Source: Numida meleagris | Taxonomy: Eukaryota > Chordata > Aves > Galliformes > Numididae | NCBI RefSeq assembly: GCF_002078875.1 | Contig: NC_034412.1 | Location: 27,942,746-28,006,745, forward strand | Direction of reading: 5' to 3' | Length of the DNA: 64,000 nt | Shown here: positions 39,410 through 51,170 of the stretch, piece after piece | Position numbering within the stretch: position 1 is the first letter of the stretch | Layout: each line of letters begins with the position of its first letter | Translations under genes and position numbers: made by a program | Notes under the pieces: model-generated | What the model saw: the letters and a program-made list of their open reading frames with translations, nothing else | Told to the model about the DNA's origin: nothing | The model's database searches: none

Positions 39410-39460
39410 CTTTGAAATATTACTTGATCGACTCGTGGAACGCCCCGGGGATTTGTCATT
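39410..39460 (-). CDS. MARCHF1: MARCHF1 internal exon, Ser/Arg-rich N-terminal cytoplasmic segment
   Basis: This 51-nt exon encodes 17 residues, NDKSPGRSTSRSSNISK. On the minus strand it is preceded by a pyrimidine-rich tract ending ttttccag and followed by the donor gtatgtga. It begins and ends in phase 0. Human MARCHF1 has nearly the same peptide (NEKSPGRS...SRSSNISK) just before ASSPTTG, which is how I recognised it. It is too short to stand out as an ORF. The segment belongs to the cytoplasmic N-terminal region ahead of the RING-CH domain. It has no catalytic residues but many Ser/Arg, so phosphorylation is plausible by inference. The exon joins 28564-28643 across a 10.8-kb intron. The preceding exon, expected to carry the initiator Met in the classical isoform, was not found in the window. 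Confidence 0.92.
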
Positions 39461-41210
39461 CTGGAAAACAACATTAGAAGATGAAAAAAATTATGTCATG
39501 CAAATTCTACTTAAGAAGCAGTGCTCTTTTTGTGACTGCAAGTATACAGTTTCTCTATTTTTCCTTCAGTTTGGTCTGAAGGAAGCAGACACTTTTGACT
39601 GTACAGTGCAAGACATTTCAACATGCAAACCATTACAATATTCAGGTGACTTACATCAGTACAGTGGAAAGATGTTCTGCAAGAAATGAATGTTAGCACC
39701 TAATTACTGTTGTTCTCTTTTGTTGGAGGTGGTGATTTTTTTTAAATAGCATTTTGATTGAAAGATTAATGCGTCGTCATGGCTTCTTACGAAAACTGCT
39801 ACTCTTATATGAATAGAAACAGAGTGTGATTAATAAAATCGACCTTGATACACTGGACATAGACCTACTCAAAAAGCTGAACTCACCACTTAGGAAGATT
39901 AAACAGCACTATATGACTTCGTGGCCAGACACATTTAAAGAACAAACTGCAGCTACTTGTACATATGCTTCAATTTAACATCCATTCCTCCATCCTCTCA
40001 CCTCCACCAAAAATATGCACGCACACCAAAGCGAGAGTCTGAAATCCACTAATGAAGTACACATTGAATAGCTACATTTCTAGAGCACAACTTTTTTTTT
40101 TTTCTGGTAATTCAAGTGAAGAAGTGAAACAATGGTACAATAATTTGATCAACGTTTATGCTTCTCCAACAACGTACTCAGCATTTCAGCTAAATATATT
40201 ACTATTTCAGGTAAAAAATATTTTGGAAAGAATGCTCATCCCCATGGTAAAGTCATGTTATGTTATGGTAATAACAGAAATGCTTTTCTAAGCAGTGAAA
40301 TTAAAGGTTCAAGCACTAAAGTGAAATATTTACAGAAACAAGATGGATTTTTACCTAGCAAGAGCTGAATCAGATATCACTCATCCAAGATTGTTAGATT
40401 ATACGCTGGGAGAAGAGCACAAAAACCAAAGCAGGGTGTTCACCTTCCCAGTTTAATTCACAATGCATGCATCACTGCAGCAGGCAGACAAATAAGATAA
40501 TAATTTCCTATGTAGATGCCAATAAAAGCCTCATCTTTCATTTAAAGAGTGAAAGAAAAATGCAAGAGGTACCTATTAAAATGTTTAAATTTCCTACACC
40601 TCTAATGCACATTTCTAGTCTAGACATAGGTATTTCTCCATTAATTTGTAGCAAAGAACAGTTACACAATGGCAAAAACAGAAAAATGAGAAATAAGAAA
40701 AAAAAGCAGCTTAGGCAATTTATCAGCGAACAACTATTTTTATATTAAAACAGTTAATTCAGTCTCAACCCCAGTAAGCACACCCAAATGAAAAACACAC
40801 ACAATTACACACTGATTTATTAGTCTCTACAGAAAATTTCAAACCTACTTGCTGTTTAATATTTATCTACTACATTTCTCTTCCTTCAGACCATAGGAAG
40901 CTCATGCTTTTGTTCCATCCCTCAGCATCATTGATCATCTATACAGGAAATATTAATATGCTGCACTCTTTTTACTTTATCCTCGCTAGCAGTAAGCAGC
41001 ACTGTGTACTCCTGCTCTCAGAAAACCAGCATCACCGAACTACCTGACCATACACCATTTCTCATTTTATTCTCGTGTACAGGCTTATTCTCAGGATTTA
41101 AAGACTTTAGGTTAAACTATCAGAGTATCTTTTTTTTCGTTGTTTTTGCTCTGTATTAATTCTTCCCGGAAAAGGAAAATTCAAGTTATCGGGCATTCAT
41201 TCTACCTTGT

Positions 41211-41286
41211 CCTTGAGGTTGGCCTTGCTTTGAGCAGGGAACTGAACCAGATGACTCCTTCTGACCCGACATATTCTTTGATTTTA
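41211..41286 (+). mobile_element. Short diverged CR1 3' fragment
   Basis: The sequence ccttgctttgagcagggaac followed by tgaaccagatgactccttctgacc resembles the CR1 3' UTR (cttgctttgagcaggggg, then gactagatgatctcc). It is about 75 bp, lacks a clean tail repeat and is old. Orientation is plus, antisense to the gene. Confidence 0.7.
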
Positions 41287-42348
41287 CTGTTACTTCTGTG
41301 ATATATTATGCACTGTAGCTCTGGTATATATGCTTAATAAATTACCATTTTCTTATACTTTCTAAACAACATTCAATATATACACTTTTGAATGTCTTCA
41401 TTTATATCCATAAAAATATACTTCATATTTTCTGGCTTAATGTTCAGAGAAGCTCAGATCTGACCTCAAAATAATCAAAGTTACAGACCCATGAAATTAA
41501 TTCCTCTTTCACCATTAGGAAATATGAATGGGGTTCATAGTTGAGAAACTCCCTGCTGGAAGTATGCAACCTTTATCTTCCATCACTAGGACTAAAGAAA
41601 TATTTTGTACTTTCTGACAGCATAGCAAACTCTGGAAGTCTAACTTCCTTTTAATTGTCTGTCATCAAAGATTCATTTCTAAATTCTGTTCCCTGGCTGC
41701 AGCTCTCCAGGATTTTTACATGATGCATTCTTCATTATGGCATATATCTCCTTTACTTCAGTTACAACAAGCTCCAGATCCTCCAACTGGCAACTCCCAG
41801 CATCCAAACTGCAGAGTACCAGCCATCTACTGGATGGTCTAACTGAGAGAAAGAATGCTGCACTGCAGCTTTTGGAAATCAAGAAAAAAAATAGCTTTTT
41901 GTCATAATTTCCCATTTCAGGCATTTCACAGCAATTTATCCCAAGGAGGAAATAAATAAAACAAAAAAAAAATTGCACTAAATAAATATACATAAATCGA
42001 AGTTAGAATATCTCATTCACGTTCACATTGAACTCACATGATCATTCATACAAAAAAAGAACAGAATAGAAGACTTATGGAAAGATCTCTTTTGAAATTT
42101 TGTCCTTAAAGAATGCCTGGGCGCTTCTATTATAATGGTTTATCTTTATAAAATGTGTCATTGAGAATAATTGATTCCTTTGAAGGAAGAGGAAGAGTGA
42201 AGAGGAACTTTCTGTATTGAAGAATGTTTTTCTTGCAGGCTTGCTAAACGGTGATAATAAAGATTGTTTTCCTACACATTCAGTACTATTTTACATTTGA
42301 AAGGTTATATCCAAGTGAAGATGGAAATGAATAAGAGAAAAAAAGATC

Positions 42349-42378
42349 ATTTTTTTTCCTTTTTCTTTTTTTTTTTAA
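42349..42378. repeat. T-rich pyrimidine tract
   Basis: About 30 bases are almost entirely T with a few C (atttttttcctttttctttt followed by more T). This is low-complexity sequence. Confidence 0.8.
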
Positions 42379-42940
42379 CGTAAGGAATAATTGCTCTCTC
42401 TTCTTTTTAAGGAAAGAAATCACTATTTTGATAAATTTTAAGGGGTTTATTCACTAAGAAGTTCAACATTAATGTCAAACCACCTACAATGTCACTAGGC
42501 AAAAAGCCTAGTAGAAGGTTCATATTAGCAGACTGAAGGTTTACACCATACACCACAGCTGTACAGAAACAGCTGAGCATCATAAATAAAGCTTCCTAGG
42601 AAGCCAAAAGCACTTCAAACGTGCCATTCTGGCTATCATCTGTGGGAATAACTTAATCCAACATAACATAAAGCAGTTACCTAGAAGTATTATCCTCGAA
42701 GTTGCTTATTTTCCATACTATCTGCACTATATATAGCATACATACGGGTAGAAGAGTAGCTAGCCATCATATAGCAACTTCCCTATTAGTGGGCTGTTGG
42801 GTTGCCTTTCAGAAGAACCACATAGAGGTGTGTTACTTGCCATATCCCCTGTGACTCCTTTTGCAACTAAGATCTCTCTGGCTACACTTGTAGAACACAA
42901 GACCATACAAATCTCATATTGGTACTCTAGCTGCAATAAG

Positions 42941-43410
42941 AATCACAGAATCACAGAATTGTTTGGGTTCAAAGGGACCCTAAGGACCATCAAGTTCTAT
43001 CCCTCCTGCCATAGGCAGGGCTGCCAGCCACTAGATCAAGTACCAGACCAGGTTGTCCAGGGCCCATCCAACCTGGCCTTGAACACCTCCAGGGATGGTG
43101 CATCCACAACCTCTCTGGGCATCCTGTTCCAGCACCTAACCACTCTCAGTAAAGAACTTTCCCCTGACATATAATCTAAATCTCCCTACCTTTAGTTTTA
43201 AACCATTCCCCCTTGTCCTATCACTATCTACCCCAGTAAAAAGTTGATTTCCCTTATGTTCATAATCTCCCTTTCAATACTGGACAGCTGCAATAAGGCC
43301 TCCCCAGAGCCTTCTCTTTCCCAGGCTGAACGAGCCCAGTTCCTTCAGCCTGCCTTCACAGGAGAGGTGCTCCAGCCCTTGGATCATCCCTGTGGGCCTC
43401 CTCTGGACTG
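42941..43410 (-). mobile_element. CR1 LINE 3' fragment
   Basis: The plus strand begins aatcacagaatcacagaatt, then gtttgggttcaaagggaccc, the inverted CR1 3' end. It continues through ccaggttgtccagggcccat and ctgttccagcacctaaccac to gggcctcctctggactg. The ORF remains are heavily mutated. It is 5'-truncated, lies on the minus strand and is in gene-sense orientation. Confidence 0.94.
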
Positions 43411-46049
43411 ATGAGGTTTACAGAAGAACATTTTACGAAATTATTTTCTTCATCAGCATTTTTCCCTTTAAAGAGAAACGTATAATGCCAAGAGCATGAC
43501 ACAGGCATATGACAGTGTTACTACATCTGCTTCTTGTACAGGTATTTCTAGAGCGTTTGGGTCCTTTTCTCTCTTACTTTACATCACATTAGCCTCACTG
43601 GACACAACATAGCAGCTTATTTGTAGCACAAGCTGGTAACAAGCATGAGACATATACTGGAATCTGATACAGCATCCTCTTAATTTGAACATGCTAATTG
43701 CAATTTAATGAGGCTCAGAACAATTTTCCTCACAGGCCAAGATTAGTCATTAGCGGGCTTGCTGTTACAATACAAGGGTTTCACAGTTATACTTCCAACT
43801 GCAATTGTATGGGTAATTTCCATGTTACAGAAACTAGCTACTTTCTCTGTATTTCCTCAGATGTCAAGGTCAAAACTGGTTTAAAAATTAGTGTAAATAT
43901 ACAATTAAGTTAAATTAAAATCCAACGGTAAATCAATGCTGAAACACAGTACAGGTGTTGACAGAACACTGCCAGAAAACATCACATACTAAATACTGGA
44001 AACTGTTTTGAAGTAGAAAGACATTGCCTGACAAAACTTCAATTCCTTCAGCAGCTCATATCAAGAGCCACTTTTGACTTTGTTGCACCATACTCAGGAA
44101 AAGCAAAAAGTTCCTAGAAACCCTTGCCAGAATTTCAAATGAAAAATTCATAAGGTTGGAAAGAAATTCAACAAAATTCAATAAACTTACAGCGCGTGGC
44201 ACATACCTGTCCCAGACTGATTGTGAGATAAGAAGCTAGTTTGAAGCTTCTCTCGGAAAATGATTTCTGGCAATGCCTTATACTAAAGAGATTAAGGTTA
44301 AGGGAACAAAACTAACAATACAAAAGGCTGGGATTTCAGAAGATCGGCATACAAGGGTGAGCAAAAATCTTACAACACAGAAAACATGCACAGGAGTCAA
44401 AGGGTCTTTAACTCCCTTGGCTCATTAGTACCTCCTGCTTACTGAAAGCAAAGTATACTTGCTCATACAGCAATAAGGATAACCAGGAACTGGGAGCTGG
44501 AATATCCCTCTGCACCTTCCAATCAAAGAGAAGTCATTTGATTCAGCTCAGAGGCTAAAGGAGATCACACTTTCCCCTCACTGAGCAAATTAATGAGATA
44601 ACAAATCTTAAACTGATCTAAGAACAGTCTTCCATATTGTTCTTGCCTAGCTGCTGCAGGTTACTTACTTCTTTAGCTGAGTCAATAAAATGTTGTGCAA
44701 AAATCCACCCTGAATCCCATATGACTCAGGTTCAAGTTGAACAAGTTACCACAGGGGAAGTTTGCAATATAAGCTATTTTATGAAGTTCTGGTATGTCAT
44801 AAACATCACAAGTTGCATACACATCCCTCAGCAACAGAACATCTTTCAGAAAGAATATCTGAAGCAAATAAGATGCTAAAACACCTTATCTCAAATGTAT
44901 GATACATTTCTATGTCCAAAGTACCTACTTATTAAACCACAAAAAAGAATTGAAGAGATTTCTATAAAGACGTGAATAAGAAGTGCCACCATTTGGGACT
45001 TTCAACAGAACACATTCAGTTTTGTAACTCTCTCCACTTACATCCTTTCAAGGAGGTGGAGCTGCAAGCTGCTCAGGACACACTTAGGCAGTAAGCAAAA
45101 CACAGCCTGGTGCCAGTGGATCCTTCTGCCTCCTCTGACACAGGGCAATTAATGTATCTTTGTTGTAAACAGTCATTTTTACTGTATCATTTTTTCCTAT
45201 AAAAATTCAGTAACAAAATAAGTCTTGACATCAATGAGTCCACATTCACTCTATTTAAGTCTTATTATGATCCTAAACAGTTAAATTTCTTGGAATTTCA
45301 CCCTACTTCTACGCTCGCCTGTATTCACAAATCACCTTTCTCGTTAGTTTACTTCTCCTATGTTTTGCACATCTTCTCAGTGATCTTTGTGTTTTGGTTT
45401 TTCTGTTATTGTTACAAGTTTTTAAAAAATATATTAAGATATTAAATTTCCATCTTCTGCGTGTATCAATAAAACTTCCCCTTATGGATATGGGGAAGAT
45501 TCCAATTTCACAGGACTTGCAATGAAATGTCCATATATCCTTATCTTCTGATCTCACTAGCAGACCAGCAAGGTCAGTCTATAATTACATTTTTTTTCCA
45601 AACTACCCAGATTTCATTTATTCTTTTACTTATATTAACCCTCAGAGAAATGACAAGCATTTACTCAAAAGATGCTCTCTATGATTAGGTGTTCTGAGTC
45701 ACTTTAAGTACGGAAAAAAAATTAACATCTAAAATAGCATTGCTCCTTGTTGACTCACCAACAACTTGGAGAAGACCAAGCTTCAAGCGTTACACTGCAT
45801 GAAAGATCTACTGTAATTAGCTGCCATTACTCTTCAGTTTGTACCCTAGCAGAAGGAGAAAGCTGCCAAAGTGATAATAGTTCCTAGCAGCATTTTTCTC
45901 TCTAACAACATTGAAATGGTTTTTGTCTTTATCCAGGGCTGACCACAGTGATAAAAATTATGAAGGGCAAAGATGGATGGAGGACAAGAGAAACTTGCCG
46001 CTATTTACTTCTTAAAAAGACACAGAGAAAAAGCAGAGGAAGAATCAAA

Positions 46050-46112
46050 GGAAAATGGTTTAGTGGGGAAATACTGGTGGTAGGTAGTTGGACTGGATTA
46101 TCTTGGAAGTCA
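46050..46112 (+). mobile_element. Diverged CR1 3' fragment abutting the inverted CR1 at 46122
   Basis: The sequence aaaatggtttagtggggaaa, followed by ggtaggtagttggactggattatcttgg, resembles the 3' UTR of a plus-strand CR1 (gtttagtggtg, then ttggactcgatgatctt). It ends about 10 bases before the 3' end of the minus-strand CR1 that follows, so the two elements meet tail to tail. Confidence 0.6.
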
Positions 46113-46121
46113 TATCACAAA

Positions 46122-46745
46122 ACCATAGAATCGTTTGGGTTGGAAGGGACCTTTAAGATTACCTAGTTACAACCTCTCTGCTACAGGCAGGGACTCCTCC
46201 CTCTAGACCAGGTTAGGTTGCTCACAGCCCCATCCAGCCTGGCCTTGAATGCTTCCAGGGAGGGGGCATCACTCACTGGGCAACCTGTTCCAGCATCTCA
46301 CCATCTTCACAGGAAAGAATTTCTTCCTAATATCTAGTCTAAATCTACCCTCTTTCAGTTTAAAGCTATTTCTCCTCTTCCTGTTGCTACCTGCCCTTAT
46401 AAAAAGTCCCTTCTCAGCTTTCCTGTGGGACTCCTTCAGGTGCTGGAAGGCCGCTATAAGGTCCCCCTGGAGCCTTCTCTTCTCCAGGCTTAAGGGCCCC
46501 AGCTCTCTCAGCATGTCCTCATAGGGGAAGTGCTTCAGCCCTCTGATCATCTTTATGGCCCTCCTCTGGACCCGCTCCAACAGCTCCATACCTTTTGTTG
46601 TGTTGGGGGCCCCAGAACTGGATGTAGTACTCCAGGTGGGGTTTCAGAAGATCAGAGCAGAAGGGTAGAACCACCTCCCTCAACCTGCTGATCACACTTC
46701 TCTTGATGTAACACAGGGTACAGTTGGCCTTCTGGGCTGCAAGCA
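46122..46745 (-). mobile_element. CR1 LINE 3' fragment with ORF2 C-terminal remnant
   Basis: The plus strand starts accatagaatcgtttgggtt, the inverted CR1 tail and UTR, and runs through ccagcctggccttgaatgct to ggccttctgggctgcaagc. On the minus strand it encodes recognisable CR1 ORF2 peptides: LELLERVQRRAIKMIRGLKH, LGPLSLEKRRLQGDLIAAFQ and [12 protein letters not shown], broken by a frameshift upstream of VQRRAIK. It is 5'-truncated to about 620 bp and is the longest CR1 in the window. Confidence 0.95.
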
Positions 46746-49022
46746 TCTTTTCAAACTAGTCTATATTGAGTGACATACCTAAGTACAATAAAGGTGAACG
46801 GAATACTACTTACAGATAGAATTAAATGAGAAATGCAGTGAGGGATCATGTAATTAACTAAATCTGAAGAAGCTATTAATAAATAATGATAATTTAAAAA
46901 AAAAAAAAGAAAAAACCGTAAAAAGCAAACTAAAAGGAAAAGAGATGGAATAAAAAAGTAAATGTACAAAAATTTTACCTGTCAGGTCACAATAAGGAAT
47001 GACAGAAAAAGTAAATTTTTCCCTATGCATACAAGTATTTAAAAGAACATGCTCTTTAGAGTCAAAAGAGTAATCACCACGGATGGAGAGTAATTGCATC
47101 AATTCATTATTGTCAGTTCATGGCCAGAAAATTGGGTGGATATACATACTCTAATACAAGACTCTAACTTCTTTGACACATTCCATCTATAGAAGATTTA
47201 TTTGTCACATTTACAGTTAAACCTTGTCCTACAGACACCTTCCTAAAATTTTTGTGTTCCACTGTTATTTCCTAAGGTACTTATCTTCAGCAAAAATAGA
47301 GAGTTTTGTTATTATAATATCAGTGTCTAAGTACAGCCTATTTAATGTCTATCATTTTACTATATTAACCAGAGTGCTTCAGTTATAACAGACAGAAATA
47401 CAATTTATGATAGATTTCCACATGTCGAAACCACCCTCTACTCAGTTGCTAATGTCTAAATCACCTGGCAATGATATACAGCCTGCATGATTGCACTAAT
47501 ACTTGATTCACATTCATTCATTACCAGAGACATGTTGTGAGAAATGTGTTTGGGTGTTGCTGGTAAAGATACCTTACGTTGGAAAATTGAAAATACTATT
47601 TTAAAATCATTTTTCCTTGGCATTACTCAGCTACAGAATATGAAGACAAGCACCATTTTTTTTTCTCCCTGCATACAAATATAACAAATGGTCTGGAGGT
47701 TTTAATTTGTCAGTCTGTTTTCCTAATATATGATTGTCAGTTCAGCTTTGTTTTATTACTGCTACATAGATGTGTGACATATATGTTATTGAACATCTCT
47801 GCCTCAAATATTGTCCGGTGAAATAAGGTAAGTTTTTAATTATAACTTATATTCACACCATGTAATTCTTTTTAAATAGGTCTGACCTATGGAAAAAGAA
47901 TGTGAAACAGAATCCTTTTCATTATGACATCAAATTATCATTTTATCTCTCATGTCATGAACAGAAATGCAACACAAACTTCACTGCAGCATTCTTTAAT
48001 CAAGCAATACTATCATTTATACACATTACTATCACTTACAGATAACACATTTAATCATTTTTTTCCAAATCAATAAACAGTTAGTGATTTTTTTCATTGC
48101 TCTCAAGTACTGATTTATAGATGATATCTCTATTTTCCAAAGCTCACAGTACATAATAAAATTTTGCTTTTCCATAAGACTCTGAGGGAGCTCAAGGAGA
48201 TGACAATCTTTTCATTGCCATGTTGAACTCCAATCAAAGTTAATTCAACTATCAAACTGAATACTTTTCTCTTTTATGTAAGATACCTGTTCCTTATCAG
48301 TTGAAATGTTTCCCCAAACATCTGGTCTGTGCAATGATCCTGTCTTGTATGAACACTTTTGGTGATCAGTATACAAATTTCAGCAAATAATTCAAATAAT
48401 TATAAGCAGTAGAAGATCAGGGTTTTTTGTGTGTTTGTTTTTTAAATGAAAGTAAGTAGTAAGTAAATCCACAGTTGTCTGTGGATCACGTCATCCAAAT
48501 TTTAATTCACAGAATGGTATGCATTCAATTTTTTCTTTGTTAAGTATCAATATATTCAAATTCTTTAATGAAAAGACAAACTTCTTCCAGAGGTCAGAAT
48601 TCAAAGGTCACTCTTTGTCTGCCAGCTACTGTGATCTGCTGGATTTCAGCCAATTAATACCAAAGATGAAAGGCTCTGGCTGGCCAAGTACTTGTCTAAC
48701 AGCCAAATATTTATCAAAGGACAAAAGACTAATTAAAGATACAAAGTCAAAGTGTCTCAATTAAAACAGAGCTATAAAAAATTCCTTGATTACATGCTGT
48801 ATGTTCACCTGTCACTATTTTTTTTATATCTTTTATCTGATTACAGGTTTTAAGTCGTCACTGTCTCTACAAACTGTAAACTCAAACTCCCCCAAGTAAA
48901 AGGAAAAATGAAAGGAAATAGCATTTTTCCCAGTCCTCTAAAGGCTGTTTAGGTATTTGATAGGTACAGGTGGCCCAGGGCAGCAGAATTAAAAAAAGAA
49001 TGAAAATGAGCTAAACAACATG

Positions 49023-49081
49023 GAAATTAATTCCAGAGCAGAGTATATTGTGAATATTAATTTCAGAGCAGAATATATTGA
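49023..49081. repeat. Tandem duplication, two copies of about 29-30 bp
   Basis: The unit gaaattaattccagagcaga followed by gtatattgt is repeated once as gaatattaatttcagagcagaatatattga, with a few substitutions. This is a simple local duplication. Confidence 0.85.
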
Positions 49082-51138
49082 GTATATTAAGCATATGTGA
49101 CAGGCCAGAATCTTAACACATTGCATTATAAATACTATTTCCATAAAAATTCAAAATAGTTTGCTTTTCAACTCACCCACTCCCTATCCCCCATGTCAAA
49201 GTATTTTCTCTCTCATAGCACCATGTTATTATAATCACTGGCCACTCAAACTCAGTATTCAGGCTAAACTTCAACAAGAACAGGAAAAAAAAACTGTGGA
49301 TAAAATTAAGTTATTGATCTAATATCTTGATACATACATTAGTACAAAGCTGCTGCTGCACTTTGGTGTTCTTAAGCATAAGATTTCAAGAAGTCGTAAT
49401 TTCTAAGTTATTCTCCAGCTACTCTGTAGAATGCTTTGAATTATATATCACACATTGCTACCTCCAAGCTAACTCAAACTATAATTATTTATGTTAATAT
49501 GCAACATCTTGACCAAGTTCTTCTTTCAGTCACACTGATGTAAAAAACGCAGTAGTCTGAGCCCCAATTCCATAAATGGCAAGAACAATTTGGTTACACC
49601 TACATCAGTGACAGAAATCTAGCTCTAGTGGTAAACTATACATTATTGCTTTGCAGGAATAAACTATCAGAAGACTGAATAAAACAGATTTCAAAACAAA
49701 ATTAAGAAAAGGTTTACTTATAATGTCACTACTTTTACACTTACTTATATAAATTTTAACAGTACTTTCTACATCCTCTCAGTAAATACTGTGATGGAAT
49801 AGGGAAGCCAAAGATACATACAGTAACAAGCATTCCAGGATATTCCAGTGCACTTCCATTCTTCATATTACAATACCTTAAAAGCAGCCCATGGCAAAAC
49901 CAGTAAGATAGCATGTAGATTCATGGATGTGCTTAAGTGCAAAGCAGTATTTTGTTAGTTTAAGTGCTAAGAAAAAAAATCATTAGAAACAGAATTGGAC
50001 AGCAAATAACTCATTACTATGTACCTCACTTGTGACATGTTGTCTGTGCAGGGAACTTGCATCTCAAGGATCTCCATGTACGTAACAGATACAGACTTGT
50101 AAGAAAAGCTCACAGAAAATACTGACATTGAATTAAAGTGACATTAAGAGAACTTGGCTTCAACCCTGGTGATTGTTAATGCCAGAGGCAGCCACAAAAT
50201 CAGAAATATTACCAGCTGAATAATTTGTATACCTGTAAGCCTAGATTCAAAGGCCCATAACTCTTACCACTATGGTCTTAGTATGTCTGAAACCCTGAAA
50301 ACTGTCTGAAAACAATAAATATAAGAACATGAAGGAATGTCATACCAGATGAATCCATGATGCACATAGATTCCACAGAATCATTTATCAGCAGCTTTCC
50401 CCTCTCATTTGTAAATCTCAAAGTACATCTTAATGTTAGATTAACTGAGGTTAATAGTTAAATTATCAGAGATAATTTGGGGCTCATTGGATAATTATAT
50501 ACTCATTAAGTTAGTCAATTAGTCTGTGATTTTCAACTTAAATTTGAACGTTGCAACTCCTTCTCTAAATGTCAAAGCAAAATATCAACTTTAGTGCTTG
50601 GATGACAAAGATCCGTCAATGATTTATTTTCAACAAAACTCCTCATGAAAGCTCACTAAGTGATACATTTATTCACACTAGTCTGTAAAAAATTTGGAGG
50701 AAACCGACGGCTTCAGGTTAAAAATAATAATTAAAAAAGGCAATGAATTTCCTTCTGCTTCAGAACTAATTCTAAAGTTCCTTCAAACTTTATGTCTACA
50801 TTATTTGATCCAGTGGTCACCATCCTTCATAAATGACAGGTCATCCGTCAAGGCAGACAAACTTTCAGACAAGGAATTCTTCATATCTGTCACCACAGGA
50901 CTCCATTACAGAAACAATTATTTTGTTACAGGTAACCTTTGTCTGATTGGCATCTGTAAAGTTACTGAAACTTTTTATAAACAATATAGCAATAGAAATT
51001 AATACAGAGTTATAACTGCAAAAACTCTGTTCTTACTCATGTTAGTAGAGCTGCCGTGACAACAGCTGGATACTTATTTCAGTTATGCCTGGAGTATTTT
51101 AGGTCAGCAAGGCTCAGGATCGAGGCCACTGTTGTTCC

Positions 51139-51170
51139 ATTTTTTCTTTTTTTCTCTTTTTTATTCTTCC
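51139..51170. repeat. T-rich pyrimidine tract
   Basis: About 30 bases of T with interspersed C (attttttctttttttctctt and continuing). Low-complexity sequence. Confidence 0.8.

Larger units (their letters stand above)
344..39460 (-). other. MARCHF1: MARCHF1 gene, internal part (five exons, four complete introns)
   Basis: This is the span from the first to the last recognised exon of a MARCH-family E3 ligase gene on the minus strand. Each exon is bounded by AG and GT, and the phases chain without conflict: 51 nt (0 to 0), 80 nt (0 to 2), optional 741 nt (2 to 2), 181 nt (2 to 0), 148 nt (0 to 1). The translated exons match the human MARCHF1 protein as I remember it, with few substitutions, and the exon order is the same. 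MARCHF1 is favoured over its paralogue MARCHF8 by the segments around SPGRS and SSPTTGT. The gene's 5' end lies right of the window and its 3' end left of it. Family knowledge: MARCHF1 ubiquitinates MHC class II and CD86 in endosomes of antigen-presenting cells. Confidence 0.93.

Noticed and set aside
46269..46746. Minus-strand ORFs of 75-106 codons
   Set aside because: Both encode pieces of a frameshifted CR1 ORF2.
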